A stretch of DNA of 64,000 nt from Asaia bogorensis (GCA_945901855.1 CAMDLT010000008.1:40743-104742); one strand, 5' to 3'. Shown: positions 50,679 through 59,955, numbered from the stretch's first letter. Made by a program: numbers and translations. The notes: generated from the letters alone by a model not told the origin.

Positions 50679-53321
50679 ATGTCTATATCAAACGAACTCC
50701 TTCAGTGGTCGCTTGAGCGACCGGATTGGCAGCGGGACGCTTTACGTCGATTTGCAACTCGACAGGACTTTTCGACCGAGGACGAAGGCGAGGTTATCTC
50801 GATTCTTAAGGCGGAGCACGGTGTCACCCAGCAAAAAACGGTGTTGGCGCTGCCCTTAGACGAAAAGCACTTGCCAGAAATTTCAGGCGGCGAATTTTCG
50901 GTTCAATTGGCGTCCTTAGGGAATTTAGCGAACGCGAATCGTTTGGCTGAGGGACAGGTGCTACGTTTTGCCATCGATGGGCTGACGGCGATCTACGGGG
51001 ACAATGGAAGCGGTAAATCTGGTTATGTCCGAATTCTCAAAAAAGTTTGCCGGACACGAGAATCTGATGTCGTTTTGCCAGATGTTTTTAGTGCTGGTGG
51101 CACGGGCGTTCCTACTGCAGAGATTCGTTATCGTTTGTCACCAATGGAGAAGGATCCTAAGTTAGAGACGTGGACTAGCGGCGGGGAATTTGCGGCAGCG
51201 CTGTCGCAGATATCCGTTTTTGATAGCCGCATAGCGTCCATCTCAGTGGACAAAGAAAACGAGCTGGCTTTCGTACCGTTCGGCTTGGATGTTTTGGACA
51301 AGTTGGGCGAGCTGTGTGGGCGGATCAAGGAGTCATTGACACTTGAGCGCAATCAGATCGCTCAGCGTATAGCCGACAGCCGGCTTGGATTTGGTGACGA
51401 CCAAGATATCGTGACCGCGCTCGACAAGATCAGCGCAAAGACTAACGACCACTTTCTGTCCAAAATGTCCACTTGGACCATAGCCGATGCAGCGCGCTTA
51501 GACGAAGTCCGCTTGTTGCTGAATGACCAGATCAATCAGGCGAAGCAGTTGAGGGCACGAAAGGCTCGTTGCGACGAGGCCCTAAGCAGGATAACGGTTG
51601 CAAAACAGGCCTTGGACGAGGATGCGGAAGTTCAGTTAAAGGCTACAGTAGCGGAAGTTGCCGCCGCCAAGCAGGCCGTCCGGATGCTGTCGATTGGGTC
51701 TTTTGCAAAAGAACCGCTTCCAGGGGTGGGTTCTGATCCCTGGGGCGTTATGTATGAGGCGGCAAGGGCATTCTCGGTACAGCAGGCGTATTCCGATCGC
51801 GAGTTCCCTGCGACTCAACGCGGTGACCGGTGCGTGTTGTGCCATCAGTCGCTTGATGACCAAGCTCGTGAGCGCCTTGATCGATTCGAGGCATTTATCA
51901 AAGCCGACGTGGAGGCGAGGGCTAAGGCGGCCAATGCGGCACTGGTTGAAATGCTAATTTCTCTTGATGCGGCTGTTGTTCATCTTAATTCAGTAGAGGA
52001 AGAACTGAGGGCTCCTCATCCAGATGATGGCGCGTGGTGCTCTGAGATGTTGATGCTTTCTCGCGCATTTATTGAGCGTGCTAACGCTTTGAAGGCCTCA
52101 GTGAGCAATGGTGACTGGTCGAAGTTGCCGATGACTCCTGTTTTTGTTCTCAAAGATACGGCGTTGTGGTCGGCTGAGTTGGAAGCTCGAGCTATGACCT
52201 ACGATGGTGCGCTAGACCCTGCCAAAAGGTCGGAGCTACTGGCAGAGCAGCAAAATCTGAAGGCGCGCAAGGCGTTTTCGGAGAATACAGCGGCAATTTT
52301 GACCCTGCGAAATCTTCTGATCGAAGATGCCGCCTACGAGAAGTGTTTAGGGGCATTAGCTACCAATAAAATATCACAGAAGCGCAAGGACATGGATGAG
52401 GCCCATGTTCAAGGAGCGTTGCAGACTAAGCTGATGGAGGAACTAGAGGCCCTGCGCTTATCATCCATTCCAATTAATCTTGGATTTAAAGTTGCAAAAG
52501 CTAAATCGCGGCATCAGATACAGCTGAGTAGCAACTTGACAACGGCCAAAGTTAAAGACGTGGTCAGTGAAGGGGAATATCGCGCCGTGGCTCTGGCATG
52601 TTTTCTTGCCCAAGTTCGGCAGCAATCGGACACGGCCGGAGTTATCGTCGATGATCCTGTGTCGTCTCTTGATCATGATCGCCGGGAATTGGTCGCCGAG
52701 AGACTGGCGAAAGAAGCTAAGAACCGGCAGGTCATCGTCTTCACGCATGATCTTGTCTTCTTCTTCATGCTACGAGCAGCCGCCGCCCAATTCCAAACAC
52801 CGTTCGAAGGGCGTAACCTCTATCGCGGTGCCGAGAGCTTTGGAGTTGTCGATCCCGTCGAGCCATGGAAGGCGAAGTCCCTAGCTCAACGTCTCGATTC
52901 TCTCGAGAAGGTTGATTTGAATAAACTTAGGGACCTCCATCACAAAGGGGGGGCGGAATATGATGACTATGCTCGATCTTTTTGTGATCGGTTGCGCGAG
53001 AGTTGGGAGCGGCTGATCGAGGAGGTCGTTTTCTGCGAGACGGTTCTCCGATTTCACCCGGCTGTCAAGACGCTGAACTTAGATAGTGTGGAAGTCAGCG
53101 ACGAAGTCGCAGATTACGTATATTGGGGGATGACGAAAATTTCGAAATGGACAGCCCATGATCCGGCGAGAGCCAGTGGCCTCAATCCGCCTACCCCAGA
53201 TGAGCTAATGGCGCATATTGCGGATATCCGAAATTGCGTCGCCAGAATTCAGGCGGATCGGAAAGTAACTTCTGACCGGCGAAAAACGCGCCGCAGTCCG
53301 CCCAGGGCCACCATGCTTTAA
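50679..53321 (+). CDS. ABC/SMC-type AAA ATPase (AAA_13/RloC-PrrC-like), putative solo defence-type protein with CxxC zinc-hook-like motif
   Basis: Walker A YGDNGSGKSGY (50997-51020), CVLC (51831-51842) in a predicted helical region, signature VVSEGEYRAVAL, Walker B/D-loop GVIVDDPVSSLDHDRR, H-switch IVFTHD; lower GC than neighbours. Confidence 0.85.
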   Translation: MSISNELLQWSLERPDWQRDALRRFATRQDFSTEDEGEVISILKAEHGVTQQKTVLALPLDEKHLPEISGGEFSVQLASLGNLANANRLAEGQVLRFAIDGLTAIYGDNGSGKSGYVRILKKVCRTRESDVVLPDVFSAGGTGVPTAEIRYRLSPMEKDPKLETWTSGGEFAAALSQISVFDSRIASISVDKENELAFVPFGLDVLDKLGELCGRIKESLTLERNQIAQRIADSRLGFGDDQDIVTALDKISAKTNDHFLSKMSTWTIADAARLDEVRLLLNDQINQAKQLRARKARCDEALSRITVAKQALDEDAEVQLKATVAEVAAAKQAVRMLSIGSFAKEPLPGVGSDPWGVMYEAARAFSVQQAYSDREFPATQRGDRCVLCHQSLDDQARERLDRFEAFIKADVEARAKAANAALVEMLISLDAAVVHLNSVEEELRAPHPDDGAWCSEMLMLSRAFIERANALKASVSNGDWSKLPMTPVFVLKDTALWSAELEARAMTYDGALDPAKRSELLAEQQNLKARKAFSENTAAILTLRNLLIEDAAYEKCLGALATNKISQKRKDMDEAHVQGALQTKLMEELEALRLSSIPINLGFKVAKAKSRHQIQLSSNLTTAKVKDVVSEGEYRAVALACFLAQVRQQSDTAGVIVDDPVSSLDHDRRELVAERLAKEAKNRQVIVFTHDLVFFFMLRAAAAQFQTPFEGRNLYRGAESFGVVDPVEPWKAKSLAQRLDSLEKVDLNKLRDLHHKGGAEYDDYARSFCDRLRESWERLIEEVVFCETVLRFHPAVKTLNLDSVEVSDEVADYVYWGMTKISKWTAHDPARASGLNPPTPDELMAHIADIRNCVARIQADRKVTSDRRKTRRSPPRATML

Positions 53322-53394
53322 ATGGTTCTACGTACTCGTCTAGATGTAAAAAATGAAGCTGTCTACTGTCGGACCGGAAAGAGTCAGTCTCCAA

Positions 53395-53424
53395 GGTAAG
53401 GAGTAGTCGTTGAAGCTCCTTACC
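53395..53424. repeat. Perfect 9-bp inverted repeat
   Basis: GGTAAGGAG - 12 nt - CTCCTTACC; no T-tract. Confidence 0.6.
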
Positions 53425-53647
53425 GCCGATCCGAAGCTGATCGAAAAATCAGAGCGGTGTGAGCTTCCGCCCCCAGTTCGTTCTTGACTCGTACGCAATC
53501 TTTAGTTACACTCAAAACCGATGGCAGTGTATCGCCATTGCGCTGTTTGACATGGTGAAGACTCCGAAAATTTCCGTGCGATTCCGTCGCGCGGGAAGAA
53601 CGGGAATGTTTTAAAATCAGGCATTTGGCGCGACAAGCTCGAAAAAA

Positions 53648-53724
53648 CGTCGCGCAGATGTCGCGTCTATGTCGCGCAGGAATCGCATCCATGTCGCGCA
53701 GATGTCGCGTCCGTGTCGCGCAGG
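53648..53724. repeat. Seven-unit 11-bp degenerate tandem repeat
   Basis: CGTCGCGCAGA|TGTCGCGTCTA|TGTCGCGCAGG|AATCGCATCCA|TGTCGCGCAGA|TGTCGCGTCCG|TGTCGCGCAGG. Confidence 0.85.
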
Positions 53725-53743
53725 GCGCGCTCGATCCTGCGAA

Positions 53744-55699
53744 CTAACCTGGCCGCATCGCCTCTTTGGCTTTGGCCGCAAGCTGGTCAAGACTGAAGGG
53801 TTTGGGCAGGAAGTGCACGCTGTCGAACCCTTCCAGGTTTTGCCGGAACTGTTCTTCGGCGTAGCCCGAAATGCACACGATCTTGAGGGCCGGAAACAGT
53901 TTGCGCGACTCCCGGATCAGCACCGTGCCGTCCATCTGCGGCATGACCACGTCGGTGATCATCAAGTCGATGGTCGCGCCCATCTCGCGCACGATGTCCA
54001 GCGCCGCATCGCCGGTCTTGGCCTCGACCACCTTGTAGCCTTTGTTGCGCAGCGCCCGCGCCCCGAACAGTCGCACGGCGTCTTCGTCTTCGACGAGCAG
54101 CACCGTGCCGGCTCCGGTCAGGTCGCGCCGCCGTGCCATGGGTTCGCTGGCGGCGTCGGCTTGGGCAGCCCCCGCCCAGCGCGGCAATAGCAGCGTGAAG
54201 ACCGTCCCCTTGCCTTGCGCGCTTTCGACCAGCACGAAGCCGCCCGTCTGGCGCACGATGCCGTAGACGGTCGACAGCCCCAAGCCGGTGCCGGAGCCGA
54301 CCGCTTTGGTCGAAAAAAACGGCTCGAAAATGCGGCCGACAATGTCGCGCGGGATGCCCGTGCCGGTGTCCTCGACATCGACGCGCACATATTCGCCTGC
54401 CGGGATTTCTTCGTCGCCGTGGCGCTCGGGCGCGGTCTTGACCGCGTTCGCGGTGCGGATCGTCAATATGCCGCCGCCCGGCATCGCATCGCGCGCATTG
54501 ACGGCAAGGTTGATGATGACCTGTTCGAGCTGCCCTTGGTCCACGCGCACCAGCCACAGATCGCGCGCGTGAACCACCTTCAGCTCGATCGCCGCCCCGA
54601 TCAGCCGGCGCAGCAGGTGCGAAAGTTCGGTCAGCGCATCGGTCGTGTCGATTACTTTTGGTTGCAGCGTCTGCTGGCGCGAGAAAGCCAACAGCTGGCG
54701 CACCAGATTGGCGGCGCGGTTGGCGTTCTGGCGAATCTGCATGATGTCGGCGAACGACGCGTCGCCGGGCTGGTGGCGCAGCAGCAAAAGATCGCAAAAG
54801 CCGATCATCGCGGTCAGAAGATTGTTGAAGTCGTGGGCAACGCCGCCCGCCAGTTGCCCGACCGCCTGCATCTTTTGCGATTGGGCGAATTGCTGTTCCA
54901 GGCGGCGCTGCTCGCTGGTATCGAGAAAGTGCAGGATGATGGCGCCTTGGCTGCCGGCCGCTTCGTCGAGCGCGCGGGCAAACACGGCAACCTCGTGTTC
55001 TTTGCCGTCTTCGCCGACCAGACGCAGATTGAGCCGGTCGGGCACCGTGCCCGCCGCATCGTTGGCGGCGGCAGCGGCGGCAAGGCGTCGCAGTTTCGTC
55101 ACCAGCTCGGCGCGTTCGTCGGGGACAACGAACATCGCGATGTTGCGGCCCGCCGCCGCTTCGCGCTCGCATCCGCTGAGGCGCTGGAAAACGCGGTTGG
55201 TTTCCGTCAGTCGGCCGTCGGGATCGACAAGCGCTATGCCGACCGGCGCGTTTTCGAAAAAGCGCCGGAAGCCTTGTTCGCTGCGCGCGAGCGCGGATGC
55301 CATCTCGCGCTCGGGTTCGGCGTCGCGCACCATCGCGCGCACGACCATACCGTCGGCCGCGTCCGCATCGAGCGTCAGCGCAAGCGATACCAGCACCGGC
55401 GCCGAGCCCACCCGGCGCAAGCGAAGATCGCCTTTCGTGCGGCCAGCCTCCTCGAACGCCTGGGACGGGGCCATGCCCGGTCGGATCGGATCGGCCAGCA
55501 CGTCGTGCAGCCGAAGCCCGCCGAGGATCTCGGCCAACGGGCGGCCCAGCAGCTCGGCAAACGCGGCGTTGGCGAAAACGAATCGACCCGCCCGGTCGAG
55601 CGCGTAGAAGCCGACCGGCGCCGCTGCCAGAAAGGCGGCTGCGCCCGCATCGCTTGCGCCGGGTCGTTTGCCGAAGATCGTTCCGAACACCATGGCCAC
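53744..55699 (-). CDS. cckA: CckA-like hybrid histidine kinase (PAS-PAS-HisKA-HATPase-REC)
   Basis: RRLEQQFAQSQKMQAVGQLAGGVAHDFNNLLTAMIGFCDLLLLRHQPGDASFADIMQIRQNANRAANLVRQLLAFSRQQTLQPKV; C-terminal receiver TVLLVEDEDAVRLFGARAL...LMITDVVMPQMDG. Confidence 0.9.
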   Translation of the reverse strand: MAMVFGTIFGKRPGASDAGAAAFLAAAPVGFYALDRAGRFVFANAAFAELLGRPLAEILGGLRLHDVLADPIRPGMAPSQAFEEAGRTKGDLRLRRVGSAPVLVSLALTLDADAADGMVVRAMVRDAEPEREMASALARSEQGFRRFFENAPVGIALVDPDGRLTETNRVFQRLSGCEREAAAGRNIAMFVVPDERAELVTKLRRLAAAAAANDAAGTVPDRLNLRLVGEDGKEHEVAVFARALDEAAGSQGAIILHFLDTSEQRRLEQQFAQSQKMQAVGQLAGGVAHDFNNLLTAMIGFCDLLLLRHQPGDASFADIMQIRQNANRAANLVRQLLAFSRQQTLQPKVIDTTDALTELSHLLRRLIGAAIELKVVHARDLWLVRVDQGQLEQVIINLAVNARDAMPGGGILTIRTANAVKTAPERHGDEEIPAGEYVRVDVEDTGTGIPRDIVGRIFEPFFSTKAVGSGTGLGLSTVYGIVRQTGGFVLVESAQGKGTVFTLLLPRWAGAAQADAASEPMARRRDLTGAGTVLLVEDEDAVRLFGARALRNKGYKVVEAKTGDAALDIVREMGATIDLMITDVVMPQMDGTVLIRESRKLFPALKIVCISGYAEEQFRQNLEGFDSVHFLPKPFSLDQLAAKAKEAMRPG

Positions 55700-55717
55700 G
55701 ACCCTAACAGGAGTGGG

Positions 55718-56983
55718 TTACGAATTGTCGGCCAGAATGCGGCCGCACAGATAGAGCGAGCCGCAGATCAGCACGCGCACGTCGGAGCGCGCTTCGGCTT
55801 GAAGGCTGGCGATCGCTGCGGCGGGGCTCGGCGCTTCGGCAACGTCCAGGATGCCGACGGCGCGCGCGGCCTCGGCAATCTCCGATGCCGGCCGTGTCAG
55901 CGGTTCGTCGTCGATCTTGATCGCGCGCAGCCGCCGGATGGACGGCGCGACGTGGCGCAAAAAATCCGTCGGTTCCTTGGTCGACAGCATGCCGAAGACC
56001 AAATCGATTTTTGTGTCGCCGCACCAAGCCGCCAAAACTTCGCCCGCCGCTTCGTTGTGGCCGCCATCGAGATAGAGCCCGATCGTCGGTCCCAGCGCCG
56101 TCGCAAGCGGACCCTGCGTCAGACGTTGCAGCCGGGCAGGCCAACGTGCGTTCGCAACGCCCGCGGCAATCGCGTCGGCGCCAAGGCCGAGCCCGTCGGC
56201 GATCGCCGCGGCCAGCGCCGCATTGTCGATCTGATGGCGGCCCGGCAGCGCGGGGTGCGGGAGTTCGTAGCGGCGATTGCCAATATCGAGCGCAAATCCC
56301 GTCGCGGTCGGGCGATAATTCCACTCGTGGCCGCAGCGCCGCAGCGGCGCGCCGCGCGCTGCCGCAACGCACTCGAACACGGCCTTGGCCGCGTCGGGCT
56401 GCACGCCGACATAGGTCGGCACGTTGGGCTTGATGATGCCCGCCTTCTCGCCCGCGATTGCGGCCAGCGTGGTGCCCAAAAACTGCATATGGTCGAACGA
56501 AATGGGCGTAAGGCCGACGGCAACCGGCTGCTTGACGATGTTGGTCGCATCGAGCCTGCCACCCATGCCGGTTTCGAGCAGCACGTAGTCGGCGCTTGTT
56601 CGGCTGAAGGCCAAAAACGCCGCTGCCGTGGTGACTTCGAAAAACGTGATCGGCGCGCCCGCGTTGACCGCTTCGATTTCGGCCAGGATATCGGCCAAGG
56701 CGTCGTCCGAAATCAGCTCGCCGTGCAGCCGGATGCGTTCGTTGAACCGCACCAGATGGGGCGAGGTATAGACATGGACCCGCTTGCCGGCCGCTTCCAG
56801 CATCGCGCGCAGGCACGCCAGCGTCGAGCCCTTGCCGTTGGTACCCGCCACATGCACGACCGGCGCGAGTTTGTCCTGCGGATCGCCAAGGGCGTGCATC
56901 AGCCGCACAAGCCGGTCGAGCGACATGTCGATCGCTTTGGGATGGAGCGTTTTCATCCGCTCCAAAATCGGATCGGCGCTCAC
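55718..56983 (-). CDS. folC: Bifunctional folylpolyglutamate synthase/dihydrofolate synthase
   Basis: VVHVAGTNGKGSTLACLRAMLEAAGKRVHVYTSPHLVRFNERI, VLLETGMGGRLDATNIV. GTG 56983 or ATG 56956 start. Confidence 0.94.
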   Translation of the reverse strand: MSADPILERMKTLHPKAIDMSLDRLVRLMHALGDPQDKLAPVVHVAGTNGKGSTLACLRAMLEAAGKRVHVYTSPHLVRFNERIRLHGELISDDALADILAEIEAVNAGAPITFFEVTTAAAFLAFSRTSADYVLLETGMGGRLDATNIVKQPVAVGLTPISFDHMQFLGTTLAAIAGEKAGIIKPNVPTYVGVQPDAAKAVFECVAAARGAPLRRCGHEWNYRPTATGFALDIGNRRYELPHPALPGRHQIDNAALAAAIADGLGLGADAIAAGVANARWPARLQRLTQGPLATALGPTIGLYLDGGHNEAAGEVLAAWCGDTKIDLVFGMLSTKEPTDFLRHVAPSIRRLRAIKIDDEPLTRPASEIAEAARAVGILDVAEAPSPAAAIASLQAEARSDVRVLICGSLYLCGRILADNS

Positions 56984-57891
56984 GTCTTGGCGGCGGGGAT
57001 CTCGAGCTGCGGCTGCGGCAGCGCCACGATCTCGGCGCGCGGCTGCGGCTCGGTCAACAGGCCGATCAGCCGAATCAGCGTGGCGCGCAGCGCATGGCGA
57101 TGCACGACCATATCGACCATGCCGTGTTCGAGCAGATATTCGGCCTTCTGGAATCCGGCCGGCAGCTTTTCGCGGATGGTTTCTTCGATCACGCGTGCGC
57201 CCGCGAAGCCGATCGTGGCGCCGGGCTCGGCGATCGCGATGTCGCCCAGCATCGCAAACGAGGCCGACACGCCGCCTGTCGTCGGATCGGTCAGCAGCAC
57301 GATGTAGGGCAGGCCCGCTTCCTTGACCTCTTCGGCCGCGATCACGCTGCGCGGCATCTGCATCAGCGACAAAATGCCTTCCTGCATGCGCGCCCCGCCC
57401 GACGCGGGAATGGCGATCAGCGTGGCCTGCTGCAGGACCGCAAGTTTGGCGGCAGCCACAAGACCCTCCCCCACCGCAATGCCCATCGAGCCGCCTTGGA
57501 ACTCGAAGTCGAACGCGGCGACGACCGCCGCCATGCCGCCGATGCGGCCATGTGCCACCAGGATCGCGTCCTGTTCGCCGGTCTTCTCGCGGGCGGCTTT
57601 GAGTCGGGCGGCGTATTTCTTCTGGTCGCAAAACTTCAACGGATCGCCGACGACTTTGGGCAGTTCGATGCGCGCATAGACGCCGTCGTCGAACAACGTT
57701 TCCAGTCGGCGCTTGGCGGGCAGGCGCATATGGTGGCCGCAATGCGTACAGACGCGCTGGTTGGCCTCCAGATCGCGATGGAAGATCATCTTGGCGCAGG
57801 CCGGGCAGGTGTCCCACAGATTGTCCGGCACCTCGGTCTTGCGGACGAAGGCGCGGATCTTGGGACGCACAAAGTTGGTGAGCCAGCTCAT
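56980..57891 (-). CDS. accD: Acetyl-CoA carboxylase carboxyltransferase subunit beta
   Basis: LWDTCPACAKMIFHRDLEANQRVCTHCGHHMRL zinc ribbon; PASGGARMQEGILSLMQMPRS, LTDPTTGGVSASFAMLGDI. Confidence 0.97.
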   Translation of the reverse strand: MSWLTNFVRPKIRAFVRKTEVPDNLWDTCPACAKMIFHRDLEANQRVCTHCGHHMRLPAKRRLETLFDDGVYARIELPKVVGDPLKFCDQKKYAARLKAAREKTGEQDAILVAHGRIGGMAAVVAAFDFEFQGGSMGIAVGEGLVAAAKLAVLQQATLIAIPASGGARMQEGILSLMQMPRSVIAAEEVKEAGLPYIVLLTDPTTGGVSASFAMLGDIAIAEPGATIGFAGARVIEETIREKLPAGFQKAEYLLEHGMVDMVVHRHALRATLIRLIGLLTEPQPRAEIVALPQPQLEIPAAKT

Positions 57892-57901
57892 CGCAACTCC
57901 C

Positions 57902-58702
57902 TCAAGCGCTGTGTTGGACGCGCGCGCCGCGAACGGCATTCGCCAATTCGCGCACCAGCGCGTGCAGACTTGCCGGATCGCTCGCGCGTTCCACCAATGC
58001 CGAGCCCACCACGCACGCATCGGCATGGCGCGCGATCGCGGCGGCGCCCGGCGCATCTTTGATGCCAAAGCCAACGCCGATCGGCAAATCGCTCGACCGC
58101 CGGATACGGGCAATTGCGGCGGCCACCTGGTCGCTTGCGGCCGAGCGCGTTCCGGTCACGCCGAGCACCGCAACGTAGTAGATGAAGCCCGATGCGCCCT
58201 CGAGCACGGTCGGCAAGCGCCGGTCGTCGGTCGTGGGCGTCGCGAGGCGCACAAGATCGAGCCCGGCCGCGTTGGCGTAGGGGCGCAGTTCCGCGTCTTC
58301 CTCGGGCGGAAGATCGACGATGATCAAACCGTCGGCCCCTGCGGCGGCGGCGTCGCGGCAGAATTTCTCGGGGCCATATATATAGATCGGGTTGTAGTAG
58401 CCCATCAGCACGACGGGCGTCGTTTTGTCCCTCACGCGGAAGGCGGCGAGTTGCGCCAGTGCCTTTTTGGTCGAACCGCCGGCTTTCAGCGCGCGCAACG
58501 CGGCGGCTTGAATGGCGGGGCCGTCGGCCATCGGGTCGGAGAAGGGCAGACCCATTTCGATCAGATCGGCGCCAGCACCCGGCAGACCGTCGAGGATCGT
58601 CTGCGCCGTTGCGGCATCGGGATCGCCCGACATGACGTAGGTGACGAGGCCCGCACGCCCTTCGGCGGCCAAGGCAGCAAAGCGCGCGGCAATGCGGCTC
58701 AT
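57902..58702 (-). CDS. trpA: Tryptophan synthase alpha subunit
   Basis: [60 protein letters not shown]. Confidence 0.96.
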   Translation of the reverse strand: MSRIAARFAALAAEGRAGLVTYVMSGDPDAATAQTILDGLPGAGADLIEMGLPFSDPMADGPAIQAAALRALKAGGSTKKALAQLAAFRVRDKTTPVVLMGYYNPIYIYGPEKFCRDAAAAGADGLIIVDLPPEEDAELRPYANAAGLDLVRLATPTTDDRRLPTVLEGASGFIYYVAVLGVTGTRSAASDQVAAAIARIRRSSDLPIGVGFGIKDAPGAAAIARHADACVVGSALVERASDPASLHALVRELANAVRGARVQHSA

Positions 58703-59910
58703 AATTTCACCCCAAGCCGTTCGCCGATGGTGAAGATGTCTTTGTCGCCGCGTCCGCACAGATTCAAGATGATGGTGTAGTCCTTGGGCAGCGTCGGGGC
58801 GATGCGTGCCACATGGGCAATCGCATGGGCGGGTTCGAGGGCTGGCAGAATGCCCTCGGTGCGCGACAAAAGCTTGAAGCCTTCGATCGCCTCGTCGTCG
58901 GTCGCGGCGACGTAGTTGACCCGCTTGATGTCGTAAAGCCAGGAATGTTCGGGGCCGATGCCCGGATAGTCGAGCCCGGCCGAAATCGAGTGGGCTTCGT
59001 CGATCTGCCCGTCTTCGTCCATCAGCAGGAACGTGCGGTTGCCGTGCAGCACGCCGGGCCGTCCGCCTTGCAGCGAGGCCGCATGTTTGCCCGAATCGAG
59101 CCCAAGGCCCGCCGCCTCGACCGCGTCCATTGTCACGTCGCGATCGTCGAGGAACGGATGGAACAAGCCCATCGCGTTCGAGCCGCCGCCGATGCAGGCC
59201 ACCAGCTTGTCGGGCAGCTTGCCTTCGACGGCCAAAAACTGCTCGCGCGCTTCCTTGCCGATGACGCTTTGGAAATCGCGCACCATCATCGGGTACGGGT
59301 GCGGGCCCGCGACGGTGCCGATGATGTAGTAGGTGTCTTCGACATTGGCGACCCAATCGCGCAACGCTTCGTTCATCGCGTCTTTTAGCGTCGCCGTGCC
59401 CGAGGTGACGGGCTTCACTTCCGCGCCCAAAAGCTTCATGCGGAACACGTTGGGCGCTTGGCGCGCGATGTCGGTCGCCCCCATATAGACAGTGCAGGGC
59501 AGGCCGAACAACGCGCAGACCGTGGCCGTCGCAACGCCATGCTGGCCAGCCCCGGTCTCGGCGATGATGCGGCGTTTGCCCATGCGCTGGGCCAGCAGGA
59601 TTTGGCCCATGCAGCTGTTGATCTTGTGGGCGCCCGTGTGGTTGAGCTCGTCGCGCTTCAAATAGATTTTGGCGCCGCCCAAGGTTTTGGTCAGCCGCTC
59701 GGCAAACCACAAAGGCGATGGCCGCCCGACATAATGGGCCAAGTAGTAATCGAGTTCCTTTTGGAACGCCGGATCGAGGCGCGCGGCCGTATAGGCGCGT
59801 TCGACCTCCAATATCAGCGGCATCAAGGTTTCGGAAACATAGCGGCCGCCGAACAGGCCAAAATGGCCGCGTTCGTCGGGACCCGAGCGGTAGGAGTTGA
59901 TCTGGTTCAT
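58699..59910 (-). CDS. trpB: Tryptophan synthase beta subunit
   Basis: [68 protein letters not shown]. Confidence 0.98.
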   Translation of the reverse strand: MNQINSYRSGPDERGHFGLFGGRYVSETLMPLILEVERAYTAARLDPAFQKELDYYLAHYVGRPSPLWFAERLTKTLGGAKIYLKRDELNHTGAHKINSCMGQILLAQRMGKRRIIAETGAGQHGVATATVCALFGLPCTVYMGATDIARQAPNVFRMKLLGAEVKPVTSGTATLKDAMNEALRDWVANVEDTYYIIGTVAGPHPYPMMVRDFQSVIGKEAREQFLAVEGKLPDKLVACIGGGSNAMGLFHPFLDDRDVTMDAVEAAGLGLDSGKHAASLQGGRPGVLHGNRTFLLMDEDGQIDEAHSISAGLDYPGIGPEHSWLYDIKRVNYVAATDDEAIEGFKLLSRTEGILPALEPAHAIAHVARIAPTLPKDYTIILNLCGRGDKDIFTIGERLGVKL

Positions 59911-59955
59911 GGCCGCGTGGTTATAGCCGACCGCGTGCCCAGGGCCAAGCCCGGC

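Noticed and set aside
53648-53724. CRISPR array interpretation of the 11-bp repeats
   Set aside because: Units are contiguous without spacers and far shorter than CRISPR repeats; no cas genes in the window.
54215-57307. 1030-aa plus-strand ORF opposite cckA/folC/accD
   Set aside because: Antisense to three unambiguous core genes; no motif.
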